A DNA stretch of 64,000 bases from CAKZNE01 sp964485405. GTDB lineage: Bacteria > Bacteroidota > Bacteroidia > Flavobacteriales > Schleiferiaceae. Positions 51,397-60,246 of the stretch are shown here, one piece after another. The number at the start of each line of letters is the position of its first letter. The stretch's first letter is position 1. The position numbers were made by a program, and so were the translations under genes. The stretch is from contig CAZAJG010000003.1 of NCBI GenBank assembly GCA_964485405.1, forward strand, positions 62,001 through 126,000, read 5' to 3'. Under the pieces are notes generated by a model, which was not told the origin of the DNA, ran no database searches, and saw nothing but the letters and a program-made list of their open reading frames with translations.

Positions 51397-52821
51397 TTAG
51401 TAAACCAATAAGCGCAGTTCGGTCATTTCTTGAATGGCGTATTCAATGCCTTCTCTCCCTAAACCGGAATTTTTTATTCCTCCATAAGGCATTCCGTCTA
51501 CTCTAAAACCAGGAACACCATTTGCAATTACACCGCCAACTTCTAAATTGTTGTAGGCGTACTCTAAATTTTCAGTATTATTCGTGTAAACACCTGTTTG
51601 TAAACCGTATTTGGAGGCATTTGCTTCCTTTACCGCTTCCTCAAAACTTTGTGTTTGTTCAATACTGGCAATAGGAGCAAAGGCTTCTTCTGCCATTATT
51701 TTCAGTTCATTCTTGGTGTTTGTGAATAAGGTGGGCGCGTAGAGATTGTGTATTTCATCCAGAATATGGCCTCCTGCTAAAAGAGTTGCTCCATTTTCTA
51801 CAGCCTCTTTTACCCAAGTATGGATGCGCTTTAAATGGTTTCTATCTATAATGGGTCCTACCAATACTTCTTGCAGGTTGGGGTCTCCGCTTTTTAGGTT
51901 TTCTATTTCTTTCAGTAAAAGTGGAATGAGTTTATCGTATGTGGTACCCACTGCATACATTCTTTGAGTGGAAATACAGATTTGCCCAGCATATAGGTAG
52001 GAGCCAATAACGAGCTGTTTAGCTATTGTATTTAGCTCCGTTTTTTCATCGATAATCACGGCAGCATTTCCACCTAATTCTAAGCTCACACTTTTTTTAT
52101 TGCAAATGCTTTTTAAGTGCCAACCTACTTTGTCGCTTCCGGTAAATGATAATTTGGCAATTCGATCATCTTTAACCAATTGTTCAGCTTCAGGAACAGC
52201 GCATATTGCTACATTGTATACTCCAGCCGGATAATTTGCGGTTTTAATTAGGTCTGAAAATGCAAGACTAGTAAGGGGGGCTTGAGGTGGAGGTTTTACA
52301 ATTACGGAGCATCCACAAGCTAAAGCCGGAACTACTTTGTGCAATAAGAGGTTTAAAGGAAAGTTAAACGGTGTGATGCATAAAACGATACCTATTGGAA
52401 AGCGTTTTACGAAAGCCTTTTTGCCTTTGCCGGCATCATAATCAACATCTACTTCTTCTTTAAAATCTTGAGCCGCTATTTTACAGCCAATGGCAATAGT
52501 AGTTAAGCAGCGATTTAGTTCTGCTTCTGCATAGGATCGGGGTTTTCCGGCTTCTTGAATAATGAGTTCTATAAACTTGCTTTTTTGCTCCAATAGCAAG
52601 TCGTGGAGCTGCTGTAAGTGATGCGCCCTTTTTTCAGGTGTCCAAGTTTTAAGTTCTTTAAATCCGGTTTCAGCTGCATGAATAGTTTCTTCGGTTTGTT
52701 TACCCGTTAAATACGAAATTTCAGCTAAAAGAGATTGATTGTATTTGTGATACACTTTTAGGCTGTCTGATGATCGGCCTGATATCCATGTATTTCCAAT
52801 AAAACTTTGATTTTTAATCAT
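51397..52821 (-). CDS. NAD(P)-dependent aldehyde dehydrogenase
   Basis: This 474-residue aldehyde dehydrogenase has the nucleotide-fold VLCITPFNFPLNLLLHKVVPALACG, FTGSDKVGWHLK, the general-base Glu in LELGGNAAVI, the nucleophile Cys in AGQICISTQRMY, and the closing AYNNLEVGGVIANGVPGFRVDGMPYGGIKNSGLG. It is close to the glyceraldehyde-3-phosphate/succinate-semialdehyde group, but the substrate is not clear. It is divergent from an Rrf2 regulator and precedes dinB without a gap. Confidence 0.88.
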   Translation of the reverse strand: MIKNQSFIGNTWISGRSSDSLKVYHKYNQSLLAEISYLTGKQTEETIHAAETGFKELKTWTPEKRAHHLQQLHDLLLEQKSKFIELIIQEAGKPRSYAEAELNRCLTTIAIGCKIAAQDFKEEVDVDYDAGKGKKAFVKRFPIGIVLCITPFNFPLNLLLHKVVPALACGCSVIVKPPPQAPLTSLAFSDLIKTANYPAGVYNVAICAVPEAEQLVKDDRIAKLSFTGSDKVGWHLKSICNKKSVSLELGGNAAVIIDEKTELNTIAKQLVIGSYLYAGQICISTQRMYAVGTTYDKLIPLLLKEIENLKSGDPNLQEVLVGPIIDRNHLKRIHTWVKEAVENGATLLAGGHILDEIHNLYAPTLFTNTKNELKIMAEEAFAPIASIEQTQSFEEAVKEANASKYGLQTGVYTNNTENLEYAYNNLEVGGVIANGVPGFRVDGMPYGGIKNSGLGREGIEYAIQEMTELRLLVY

Positions 52822-52863
52822 AATCCCAAGGATACAACTCTGTGAAGTTAGAACTTAAACCAT

Positions 52864-52871
52864 CAAAGATA
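52864..52871 (-). promoter_or_regulatory. Possible -7 promoter element for the aldehyde dehydrogenase-dinB pair
   Basis: The minus strand reads TATCTTTG, matching TAnnTTTG, 42 bp upstream of the start at 52821 in the divergent gap with the Rrf2 gene. No -33 TTTG is found. Confidence 0.35.
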
Positions 52872-52983
52872 GACTACCCTAAAGATAAATGGAATATTGT
52901 TTGGCTGCTTTGCTCTATTCGTAAATAAAGTGAAGTTATACTGGATTTTTGCTAGTAAAACTCTCTACATTAGCAGCTCATAA

Positions 52984-53445
52984 ATGCTATCAAAAAAGAG
53001 TAAATACGCTATAAACGCGCTGGTTTATTTGGCCAGAAGATATCAGGAAGACCCCTCCATTAAGGTTCAGGTGTCTGAGATATCCGCGAAAAAGAATATC
53101 CCCAAAAAGTTTTTGGAAAATATTTTACTAAACCTAAAAAACAATGGGATTTTAGGAAGTAAAATGGGTAGAGGAGGAGGCTACTATTTACGCAAACCAC
53201 CTTGGGAAGTAAACTTGGCGGAGGTGTATCGAATTTTTGATGGGGCTATTGGTTTGTTGCCTTGCGTTACCTACAATTATTATGAAAAGTGTGAGGAGTG
53301 CGAGGATGAAGAAACCTGTGGAATTCGCAAAGCCATATTGGATGTACGAAATAGCACTGTTGAAATTCTAAAGAAAAACACCCTCGAACAAATTGTTTTG
53401 CTTGAGAATGAGGAGAGGGAAGCGGGCTTAAATCCAGAAAAATAA
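52984..53445 (+). CDS. Rrf2-family transcriptional regulator with a four-cysteine cluster
   Basis: The winged-helix domain of this 153-residue protein spans about 1-80 (MLSKKSKYAINALVYLARRY, KKFLENILLNLKNNGILGSKMGRGGGYYL). It is followed by Cys94, Cys103, Cys106 and Cys112 (LLPC, KCEEC, TCGI). Several Rrf2 proteins (IscR, NsrR, RsrR) hold an Fe-S cluster through cysteines in this position, although the spacing here differs from the usual three-cysteine set. It may sense redox state, nitric oxide or a metal. It is divergent from the aldehyde dehydrogenase, its most likely target, and convergent with the beta-propeller gene. Confidence 0.87.
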   Translation: MLSKKSKYAINALVYLARRYQEDPSIKVQVSEISAKKNIPKKFLENILLNLKNNGILGSKMGRGGGYYLRKPPWEVNLAEVYRIFDGAIGLLPCVTYNYYEKCEECEDEETCGIRKAILDVRNSTVEILKKNTLEQIVLLENEEREAGLNPEK

Positions 53446-53495
53446 ACCTCAAGAGAGTTTTACTTAAACTCCCTTTCAATTTCCATGTTGATGTT

Positions 53496-55280
53496 CTACT
53501 GGTTTTTCTTGATCACTCTCAAGGTGTTACCTTCTTTGTCTTTTACAATATAAAGTCCTTCCGCTTGATTAGATAAAGAAATTGAATTCACATTTTCCGT
53601 TTTTTCAATCAACCGCCCGTTTGTATCGTAAACCATATAATCTCCATACTGGTTAAAGTTTACCACATCTGTAGATGGGTTTGGAAAGGCTTTGAGTGTG
53701 CCGGCATTTAGGGGCTCATCTAACCCAATTCCGATCCCGATTTCATAAATGGTAATGGTTCCACTTATTTCATTTCCGGTAATTAAAAGTGCAATACCGG
53801 TAGGACTTTCGCTTGCGGGTATAAATACAATAGATTCTGTACCCAAGTCTCCAGCATCTGTATTGTCTGCAGTTACGTTAAAATCACGATTTAGCTCATA
53901 CATCACAAATTGTGGATTGGTAGGGTCGCTGATATCGTAAATCATAATGCCTCCCATGCGTTCTAAACCAACAAAGGCGTATAAAACACCATCTACTTCA
54001 CCCGTGGTAATCGCTTCGGGCTCTGGTCCTTTATCGTCACTTCTATCTTTATAGGAGTTATTGTCGTTATGGTTAGAGTTGAAATTATTTGGATAAGCTG
54101 TAGCAATGGTTTGTTCAAAATCATCACCACTATCCCAAATAAGCGTAAGACTATCTGACCAAATACTAAAAGAACGCGTACCGAAAGTAAAAAGAGAATC
54201 GATCAACCCATCTCCATTATTGTCTCCCATAGAGGTGGTAACATTTAGTCTTCCTAAAACATTATCGGTTGCTAATAAGCCAGAATTTGGAAATTTAGCG
54301 GGGTCTAAGACTTGTGTTTTAACTCGAGCTTCTTCATTATATGCAGTATAAGTGCGGCTATCTCCTTCGTTGGCACTAGCTATGTACGTTTGTCCGTTTA
54401 CATCAAAAGCTGTAATCGCATCGGGTTGGAACATTCCCAAAAGGCGAGGGTAAGTAGCAATATCAATACTTGGGTTTACATCTGATGCATCAATTCCATT
54501 TCCACTAATGCCTCTGTCGATATACCCCAGACCTATTACAGTATCTATTGTATTGGTATTGATGTCAATAACCATAATTGCATTATTCTCTTGGAGACTT
54601 ACGTAGGCCTTAGATAAATCGCTTTTTACCGTTATATATTCCGGCTCTAAGTCTTGAGATACTTTTTGTTGCCCGTTATTCCCGTAAATACGGATTAATG
54701 GGTGAATGGCTTGAGAATCTAAAGGGGTAAAGGGAATGGTAATTACGCTGGATTGGGTGATGTTATTTACACCGAAACTTAAATCAATAACGCTAATAGA
54801 TCCTGCTGGATCACTGGTGTAGTCGTCTGTGGGTTCTCCTTCATTGGCAATCATTACTTTGTTTCCTCCAGGTGTAAAAGTGATCATGTCTGGTAATGGA
54901 CCAACAGATAGTTGGTTTTGAAAAACGCCATCTTTATCAAAGAAAACTACTTTTCCGCTGGTTTGGGGTGAGCTGCCTTCTCCCACCACTGCTACTGTGC
55001 CAAGATTTACATCTACACTATTTACTTTGGTCATGTAGGGAGAAAGGTCTACGCTGGCAATAAGTTGTGGTTTTGTAATGTCATCTAAACCTAAAATTTC
55101 TAGTTGATTTAAACTGCCATTGGTAGAGTATAGGCGCTTAGTGGTTCTATCCCAAGCCAGAATTTCTGTTCCACCATCATTAAAGATATTGGTTTTATAA
55201 GTCCTAGCCTTTACTAGCGGAATTTGAGCTTGACTGGAAAAGCAGGCTAATAAAATGATGGAGATAAATAGCTGTTTCAT
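53496..55280 (-). CDS. Choice-of-anchor I family protein with type IX sorting domain
   Basis: This 594-residue secreted protein has a signal peptide (MKQLFISIILLACFSSQA). A beta-propeller-like body of the choice-of-anchor I type follows (GGTEILAWDRTTKRLYSTNGSLNQLEILGLDD, VNSVDVNLGTVAVVGEG, GNKVMIANEGEPTDDYTSDPAGSISVIDLS, ANEGDSRTY). The last 75 or so residues form a type A type IX sorting domain (KAFPNPSTDVVNF to LRVIKKNQ), so the protein should be exported across the outer membrane and attached to the cell surface. The gene begins about 100 bp after the TonB receptor stop on the same strand; it could belong to that operon. Confidence 0.87.
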   Translation of the reverse strand: MKQLFISIILLACFSSQAQIPLVKARTYKTNIFNDGGTEILAWDRTTKRLYSTNGSLNQLEILGLDDITKPQLIASVDLSPYMTKVNSVDVNLGTVAVVGEGSSPQTSGKVVFFDKDGVFQNQLSVGPLPDMITFTPGGNKVMIANEGEPTDDYTSDPAGSISVIDLSFGVNNITQSSVITIPFTPLDSQAIHPLIRIYGNNGQQKVSQDLEPEYITVKSDLSKAYVSLQENNAIMVIDINTNTIDTVIGLGYIDRGISGNGIDASDVNPSIDIATYPRLLGMFQPDAITAFDVNGQTYIASANEGDSRTYTAYNEEARVKTQVLDPAKFPNSGLLATDNVLGRLNVTTSMGDNNGDGLIDSLFTFGTRSFSIWSDSLTLIWDSGDDFEQTIATAYPNNFNSNHNDNNSYKDRSDDKGPEPEAITTGEVDGVLYAFVGLERMGGIMIYDISDPTNPQFVMYELNRDFNVTADNTDAGDLGTESIVFIPASESPTGIALLITGNEISGTITIYEIGIGIGLDEPLNAGTLKAFPNPSTDVVNFNQYGDYMVYDTNGRLIEKTENVNSISLSNQAEGLYIVKDKEGNTLRVIKKNQ

Positions 55281-55378
55281 TTTGGATAGTTAGATGTTCT
55301 ACAAACAGGGTTCGAATATACCCGTAAACGATCTATTGTGCAACGGGCTTTTTATAAGCGTTACGTAAAACTTAGCGA

Positions 55379-57814
55379 TCAGAACGATACACCTACTCCA
55401 AGGTAAATATTTCGAGGAGCGGATGGGATAATTCCTGGGCCTGGATAGCCTATTGCTCTTCTGGTGAAATAGGTGTTATCGGTAATATTATTTACGCCAA
55501 ATTCCGTTCTCAACCATTTGTATTGATATTCTGCAGAAAAATCTAAAACCCAGTAAGCCGGAATCACACCAAAAATACCTGTAGAAGAAGTTTCTGCATT
55601 GGTGGCATCCGAAAACTGAGAAGAGAGGTAGGTAAATTGAACGGAGGCCTTAAAGTTTTTATAGGAGGAGTTGATTCCAGTTTTAAAATTCCAATCGGGC
55701 ACATACTCTACTTTATTACCTTCAATAGCGGGCTCAATAGAGTTGAAATACTCGCCTTGAATATGAGAGAAGTTTATGAATGTACTTAAGCCTAAGTTTG
55801 ATTTTAAACCCAACAGAGTAATCCAATCTGCCTCTACATAGGTTTCTATACCTGCAATAAGTGCATCGGCCACATTAGTGGTGTATCTGATAATTCTAAC
55901 ATTTCCCAAATTGTCTGTAACTGTTCTTACAACGCTGCCAATTTTCTGATTGTAGCTTAAAGCAAACAGCCCTGCATCCAAACGAATTCCGTCAAATAAA
56001 GTACCTCTTGTTCCCAGCTCTACATTAAAGCCTTTCTCATCTTGGAGATTTGGATCAATATCGTAGGCAATGGCAGCCACTCTTAAATTATTAAAGGTGA
56101 TGGCTCTGTAGTTTTGAGAGAAGTTCCCATACAGTTCCAAGCCATTTTTAAAGGTGTAGCTACTCCCAATCCCTACTAACAAAAGCGATCTGTTATTGGA
56201 ACGATCTTCGGTGGTAACGCTGTCTAAAACTACTTCTCCTGTTAGGGGTATGCGGATGGAACTGTCAAAAAAGCCTTGCGCATTGGTGTGTATGTTTTCA
56301 AAACGAATACCGGGTGTAATGCTGAAGTTTTCAGTGATATTAAAAATATTTTCTGAGAAGAGCGCGAGGTTTGTACTTGGAAAATTATAATCTGAAAGCA
56401 GGTTTCTGTCTTCGGTTACAAAACTGAAGTTAGCGTCAGAATCATCGCTGCCAAAGCCCTGTTGCTTTTCGGTAAAACCTCTGTAGGCTCTAAAGCCAAC
56501 TAAAAATGCAGAGGGTTGAGAATTAATACGATACTTATGAAGTAGCCTGGTTTCATTACCAATATTTTGATAAAAATCTACAATTAAATCACGATTGGCG
56601 AATTCCGGACCATCCTGACGAGATGGAATTTGAATAAAACCAAGGGCTTTGCGATTTCCTACCAAAGCAAAGTTGCGCATATTCAATACGGTTTTACTGG
56701 AAAAATCATAGTCCAATACGATAGAGGCTAAATTCCAATCTACGGTAAACCAGTTTCGCGTTCTTAAGGATTGATAAGGATCTTCTTCAAATTGAACATC
56801 GGTAAGTCCTCCAGCTTGCTGAGCCAAGTATTCCATATGGGTAAACTCTGCAGATACTTTTAGGCGCTCGGAAAACTGGTATGCCAAACGCAAATGGGCG
56901 GTAAGGTTATAGAAATCGGTATTTGGGCGGTTGCAACTGCCGCTTCTATGATTCACAAAGGCATAGTAGTTTAGCTTTCCTATTTGACCGCCTACATCGT
57001 TAAAGGTGTTAAAATGACCAACGCTGTTATAGGTGTTCATTGTAGAAAAACTAATTTTTTGATTGGGGTTTCCCTTCTTGAGTTTTAAGTTAACCATCCC
57101 CCCAAACTGAGTGCCATATTGCAAAGAGGCTGCTCCTCTTACAATCTCTATTTTATCAATGGCTTGCATGGGTGGAGCGTAATAACTCTCTGGATATCCC
57201 AGTGCATCAGCCGCCATATCGTATCCATTTTGGCGAGTATTAAAATTTGAGGTTCTGTCTGGGCTTAAGCCTCTGGCGCCAATGCCTAATTGTAATCCAG
57301 CACAATCACTTTCCCAAATGGTTGCACCTGGCACGGTAGCAAAAATTTGCCGAGCATTGTTGCTGCTCTTGTTTACTACCGCATTTTTCAGATCAATAAC
57401 TTCATTTTTTTTGGAGGCGTAAATGGCAGTTCCTTCAATGGATTTTAAGCGAAGGGTGGAAGAAGTACTTGTTTTACGATCCTGCACTTCTATTTGGTTG
57501 AGAAGCTCTTGTTTGTTTTTAAGAGAAATGTTGAGTTGCTCTTGAGTTTGTTTAAAGACAATCTTTTTCGATTGAGATGCATACCCAAGGGCACTAATTA
57601 CAATTTCAATATTCCGAGGGACATTCTTGAGCTCATATTCTCCGTTTTTGTTGGTAAATGTTCCAATGGATAGGTTTTCAACGCGAATATTTGCTTCAGG
57701 AATACCCTGTCCCGTGTTATCGGTTATTTTTCCGGATAAGGTAAATTGAGCTTGCCCATTCTGGATAAATAGAAGGAAAGAGAGAATAAACCATATGTGT
57801 TTCAACTTATTCAT
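55379..57814 (-). CDS. TonB-dependent receptor with carboxypeptidase-like N-terminal domain
   Basis: This 811-residue outer-membrane receptor has the signal MNKLKHIWFILSFLLFIQNGQAQ, then a CarboxypepD_reg-like domain (about 24-110, FTLSGKITDNTGQGIPEANIRV), a plug (about 120-245) and a 22-strand barrel ending VGVSF. The plug carries RQIFATVPGATIWESDC, GIGARGLSPDRTSNFNTRQ, YYAPPMQAIDKIEIVRGAASLQYGTQFGGMVNL, close to FecA-like receptors of iron complexes. The frame opens at 57841; the ATG at 57814 fits the signal peptide and overlaps the HTTM gene by 8 bp. The ligand is inferred to be an iron or metal complex from plug similarity and neighbours, and is not proven. Confidence 0.88.
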   Translation of the reverse strand: MNKLKHIWFILSFLLFIQNGQAQFTLSGKITDNTGQGIPEANIRVENLSIGTFTNKNGEYELKNVPRNIEIVISALGYASQSKKIVFKQTQEQLNISLKNKQELLNQIEVQDRKTSTSSTLRLKSIEGTAIYASKKNEVIDLKNAVVNKSSNNARQIFATVPGATIWESDCAGLQLGIGARGLSPDRTSNFNTRQNGYDMAADALGYPESYYAPPMQAIDKIEIVRGAASLQYGTQFGGMVNLKLKKGNPNQKISFSTMNTYNSVGHFNTFNDVGGQIGKLNYYAFVNHRSGSCNRPNTDFYNLTAHLRLAYQFSERLKVSAEFTHMEYLAQQAGGLTDVQFEEDPYQSLRTRNWFTVDWNLASIVLDYDFSSKTVLNMRNFALVGNRKALGFIQIPSRQDGPEFANRDLIVDFYQNIGNETRLLHKYRINSQPSAFLVGFRAYRGFTEKQQGFGSDDSDANFSFVTEDRNLLSDYNFPSTNLALFSENIFNITENFSITPGIRFENIHTNAQGFFDSSIRIPLTGEVVLDSVTTEDRSNNRSLLLVGIGSSYTFKNGLELYGNFSQNYRAITFNNLRVAAIAYDIDPNLQDEKGFNVELGTRGTLFDGIRLDAGLFALSYNQKIGSVVRTVTDNLGNVRIIRYTTNVADALIAGIETYVEADWITLLGLKSNLGLSTFINFSHIQGEYFNSIEPAIEGNKVEYVPDWNFKTGINSSYKNFKASVQFTYLSSQFSDATNAETSSTGIFGVIPAYWVLDFSAEYQYKWLRTEFGVNNITDNTYFTRRAIGYPGPGIIPSAPRNIYLGVGVSF

Positions 57815-59123
57815 CCGACAGGATCCAGAATTTGGGTGCAAAACTATCTTCTATCTTGGTTAAATCTACATCTGGATCAATAAATCTTTTACTTCCTTCT
57901 GTTTGTAGGTTTACAAATGCATCGGCATAAATTTCAGGGTTTTTAATGCCTTCTTTTTGATATTCTTTTTCTAAAAAATGAGCGAATTGTAAAATGAGAT
58001 CTGCTTGAGTACCCAATTGCTTTTCCTGATTGGGAGTTAAATAGTCTGCGGGTTGAATTTCTCCTCGATTGCCGGTCGCGGGATCTACAATACGGTAGGT
58101 TACATATCCAGCTTTTTCCATAAGCATTACTCTCCAGCTAAGTCGATAGCCTTGTTCTGTCCAAAACAGCTTACCAGGATATGCTAAAAATCGCCAAGGC
58201 CAAAGAATTTGCCAAGCTAAAAACAAGTAAATGGAGTATTTGAAAAAGCGGGGAAGAGTGAGTATTGATTTTTCGGCTGTTGAGGTTTTACCAAAAATGA
58301 ACGATAAAAAATTCAGAATCTTTTGATGAAAAGTGTCTGAAAAGAAGATAAGCGTGCAAAAAATCATTACCCAGGGAAAAACACCAATGGGAAATAGAAT
58401 CCAGGTAAGAATATGAAAAGCAACAACGGCTGTAAAAGCGAAGGGTCTTGTTTTTTTATTCCAAAGAAAGAAGGGGATGCTAAGATCATAAGCAGCACCA
58501 AACCAGCTAAAAAAATAGGCTACCCATGTGTAATCTAGTAGCCACCCAATTATGGGTGTATCAGCTTTAGCCGGTAACCAAACCTTTAAAGGCATAGCCT
58601 CTAAAAGCCAATCGGGATTAATTTTAGCCACTCCTGCGTAGAAATAAACCAAAGCGATCAACAATCGGAGAACCATTACGTACCACAAGTTTCCTACTGA
58701 AATAGGCTTTATTCCTCGCCATTTAATATCCAAAGAGCTCATTCTATGCGCGGGTAGGAATATGAGTATGAACGAAACTAGGCTAACAAAATAGTAGTGA
58801 TTCAAATAATTGGCAACATCTAAAAGCTCAACGTAGGTAAAGCAAAGAAAAAAAAGGGAGGCACTAAATCGGTAAAATAAGCCAAGCGCTATGCCAATGG
58901 AGCCAATAATCATTAAAGAGAAAACAGCGTACATCCCGAAGGGAGAGAACACCTCTACCCATTCAAAACCATAATATTTAAAATGAAATTGTGGTGCTAT
59001 ATATAAGTCGTTGATCCAGCCTTTTAACCAAAAGCGAAGCGTAGCAAAAAGCATTAAGCAACCAAAAATAATCCGGAATACCGCTAGTGGTGCTAAGCTT
59101 ATGCTATTAATTTCTGACTTCAC
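57807..59123 (-). CDS. HTTM (vitamin K-dependent carboxylase-like) membrane protein
   Basis: This is a 438-residue polytopic membrane protein. The N-terminal half is an HTTM domain, the transmembrane module shared with eukaryotic gamma-glutamyl carboxylase: LAPLAVFRIIFGCLMLFATLRFW, then YGFEWVEVFSPFGMYAVFSLMIIGSIGIALGLF, and YFYAGVAKINPDWLLEAMPLKVWLPAK, a strongly conserved family segment. The C-terminal 130 residues are periplasmic-like and carry a WRVMLMEKAGYVTYRIVDPATGNRGEIQPADYLTPNQEKQ stretch. It sits between an imelysin and a TonB receptor (10-bp gap and 8-bp overlap). Its reaction is unknown; a modification of a secreted partner or quinone-linked redox work is possible. Confidence 0.8.
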   Translation of the reverse strand: MKSEINSISLAPLAVFRIIFGCLMLFATLRFWLKGWINDLYIAPQFHFKYYGFEWVEVFSPFGMYAVFSLMIIGSIGIALGLFYRFSASLFFLCFTYVELLDVANYLNHYYFVSLVSFILIFLPAHRMSSLDIKWRGIKPISVGNLWYVMVLRLLIALVYFYAGVAKINPDWLLEAMPLKVWLPAKADTPIIGWLLDYTWVAYFFSWFGAAYDLSIPFFLWNKKTRPFAFTAVVAFHILTWILFPIGVFPWVMIFCTLIFFSDTFHQKILNFLSFIFGKTSTAEKSILTLPRFFKYSIYLFLAWQILWPWRFLAYPGKLFWTEQGYRLSWRVMLMEKAGYVTYRIVDPATGNRGEIQPADYLTPNQEKQLGTQADLILQFAHFLEKEYQKEGIKNPEIYADAFVNLQTEGSKRFIDPDVDLTKIEDSFAPKFWILSDE

Positions 59124-59133
59124 TTAATTTGGA

Positions 59134-60243
59134 TCAATCTCCATCGTTATCTTGATAGGTGATGAGAACGCCTAAGGCAGATGGTAATTCGGTTTTGAGT
59201 AAAACCACGTTTTGTTGAATAGAAGTGTAAGCTGCATCTACTTCCGTCTGATGGAGATCTACAGCCGAGCTAAAAGGCGTTGGTATTTGGTTGATGTCTT
59301 CAATAGCTTCTCCTAACCTGAGGAATATAAGTTCTGCTAAAGGCTCTCCCAAGCTTGTGGTTCCAAGTTCTACTAAATAATCGTCTAAACTCAATCCATC
59401 TTGAGAACCATCAAAGTGAATGCCTTTGTAAAAATTGCGAATAGCTTCGCAGTTGGTTGCCGCTAATGCCATGCTTAGGTTTGATGCAAAGTAGGCTTCA
59501 CTCGCTTTTGGATAGGTTCTGCCTAAGGTTTTTTTGCCTGCAGGGAATCCAATTTTTGCATTTTTAATCAACTCGTAATCTTTATTCATGGCGTTAACGA
59601 GTTGCCCTAATGAGCTTCCAATATCAGTACCAGAGGCGGTTATAAAGTCATTGCGATAAGCGTTCCATCCATCTAAATTTTGTTGAGATAGATCCTTTAT
59701 TTCATCTACAACGGCATTAAGGTATACCAAATGCTCTGCTGCTTGGCTACCACGCCAAACATCAACATTCAACCCATACAATAGGTAGTCAAGTGCAGGG
59801 AACCCTTTAGCGTCAATGTTTTCCGCAGATCCTAAGTTGGTGCCTCCTAAAGCAATATTGCTTAGGACTTGATTGGTATCCGTAGGGTAAGTGTTTAAAG
59901 AAGCTCGTAAAGAGATGTTTTCTGAAGGCCCAATTTCAAAAGGCTTAATCCTTTGGAGGCTATGGTAAGCTTCTTTGAACCGAGTTTTCAGCACTCCAAT
60001 ATTAGCGGAGTCTGGGTTTTGAGAAAAAGCAGATGTGGCCATTTGAAGAGAACGGGAGTGGTTCTTGAAATCTTCAAAAGCAGGTTGTAAAATATGGTCA
60101 TACCAATTTTCAAGCATAGCTTTTCTGTCAAAGTCTACTTTGCCATCACCGCTATCATCATCACTACAAGAATAAAGAAGTGTTCCGGCTAAAATGAGCG
60201 GAACACTTCTTTTGCAAAATCCAATAAGCTTATTTATCATCAT
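59134..60243 (-). CDS. Imelysin family lipoprotein
   Basis: This 369-residue helical protein of the imelysin/EfeO (M75) family has a lipobox cysteine at 26 (LLYSC). Two four-helix-like halves are visible: WYDHILQPAFEDFKNHSRSLQMAT and SLQRIKPFEIGPSENISLRA, then KGFPALDYLLYGLNVDVW, and later RTYPKASEAYFASNLSMALAATN. The family motif GxHxxE appears as GFPALD at 147-152, so the histidine is a proline and the glutamate an aspartate. Proteins of this family bind iron or take part in iron uptake; proteolysis is doubtful. It lies 3 bp after the DUF4856 gene and 10 bp before the HTTM gene. Confidence 0.87.
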   Translation of the reverse strand: MMINKLIGFCKRSVPLILAGTLLYSCSDDDSGDGKVDFDRKAMLENWYDHILQPAFEDFKNHSRSLQMATSAFSQNPDSANIGVLKTRFKEAYHSLQRIKPFEIGPSENISLRASLNTYPTDTNQVLSNIALGGTNLGSAENIDAKGFPALDYLLYGLNVDVWRGSQAAEHLVYLNAVVDEIKDLSQQNLDGWNAYRNDFITASGTDIGSSLGQLVNAMNKDYELIKNAKIGFPAGKKTLGRTYPKASEAYFASNLSMALAATNCEAIRNFYKGIHFDGSQDGLSLDDYLVELGTTSLGEPLAELIFLRLGEAIEDINQIPTPFSSAVDLHQTEVDAAYTSIQQNVVLLKTELPSALGVLITYQDNDGD

Positions 60244-60246
60244 ATT

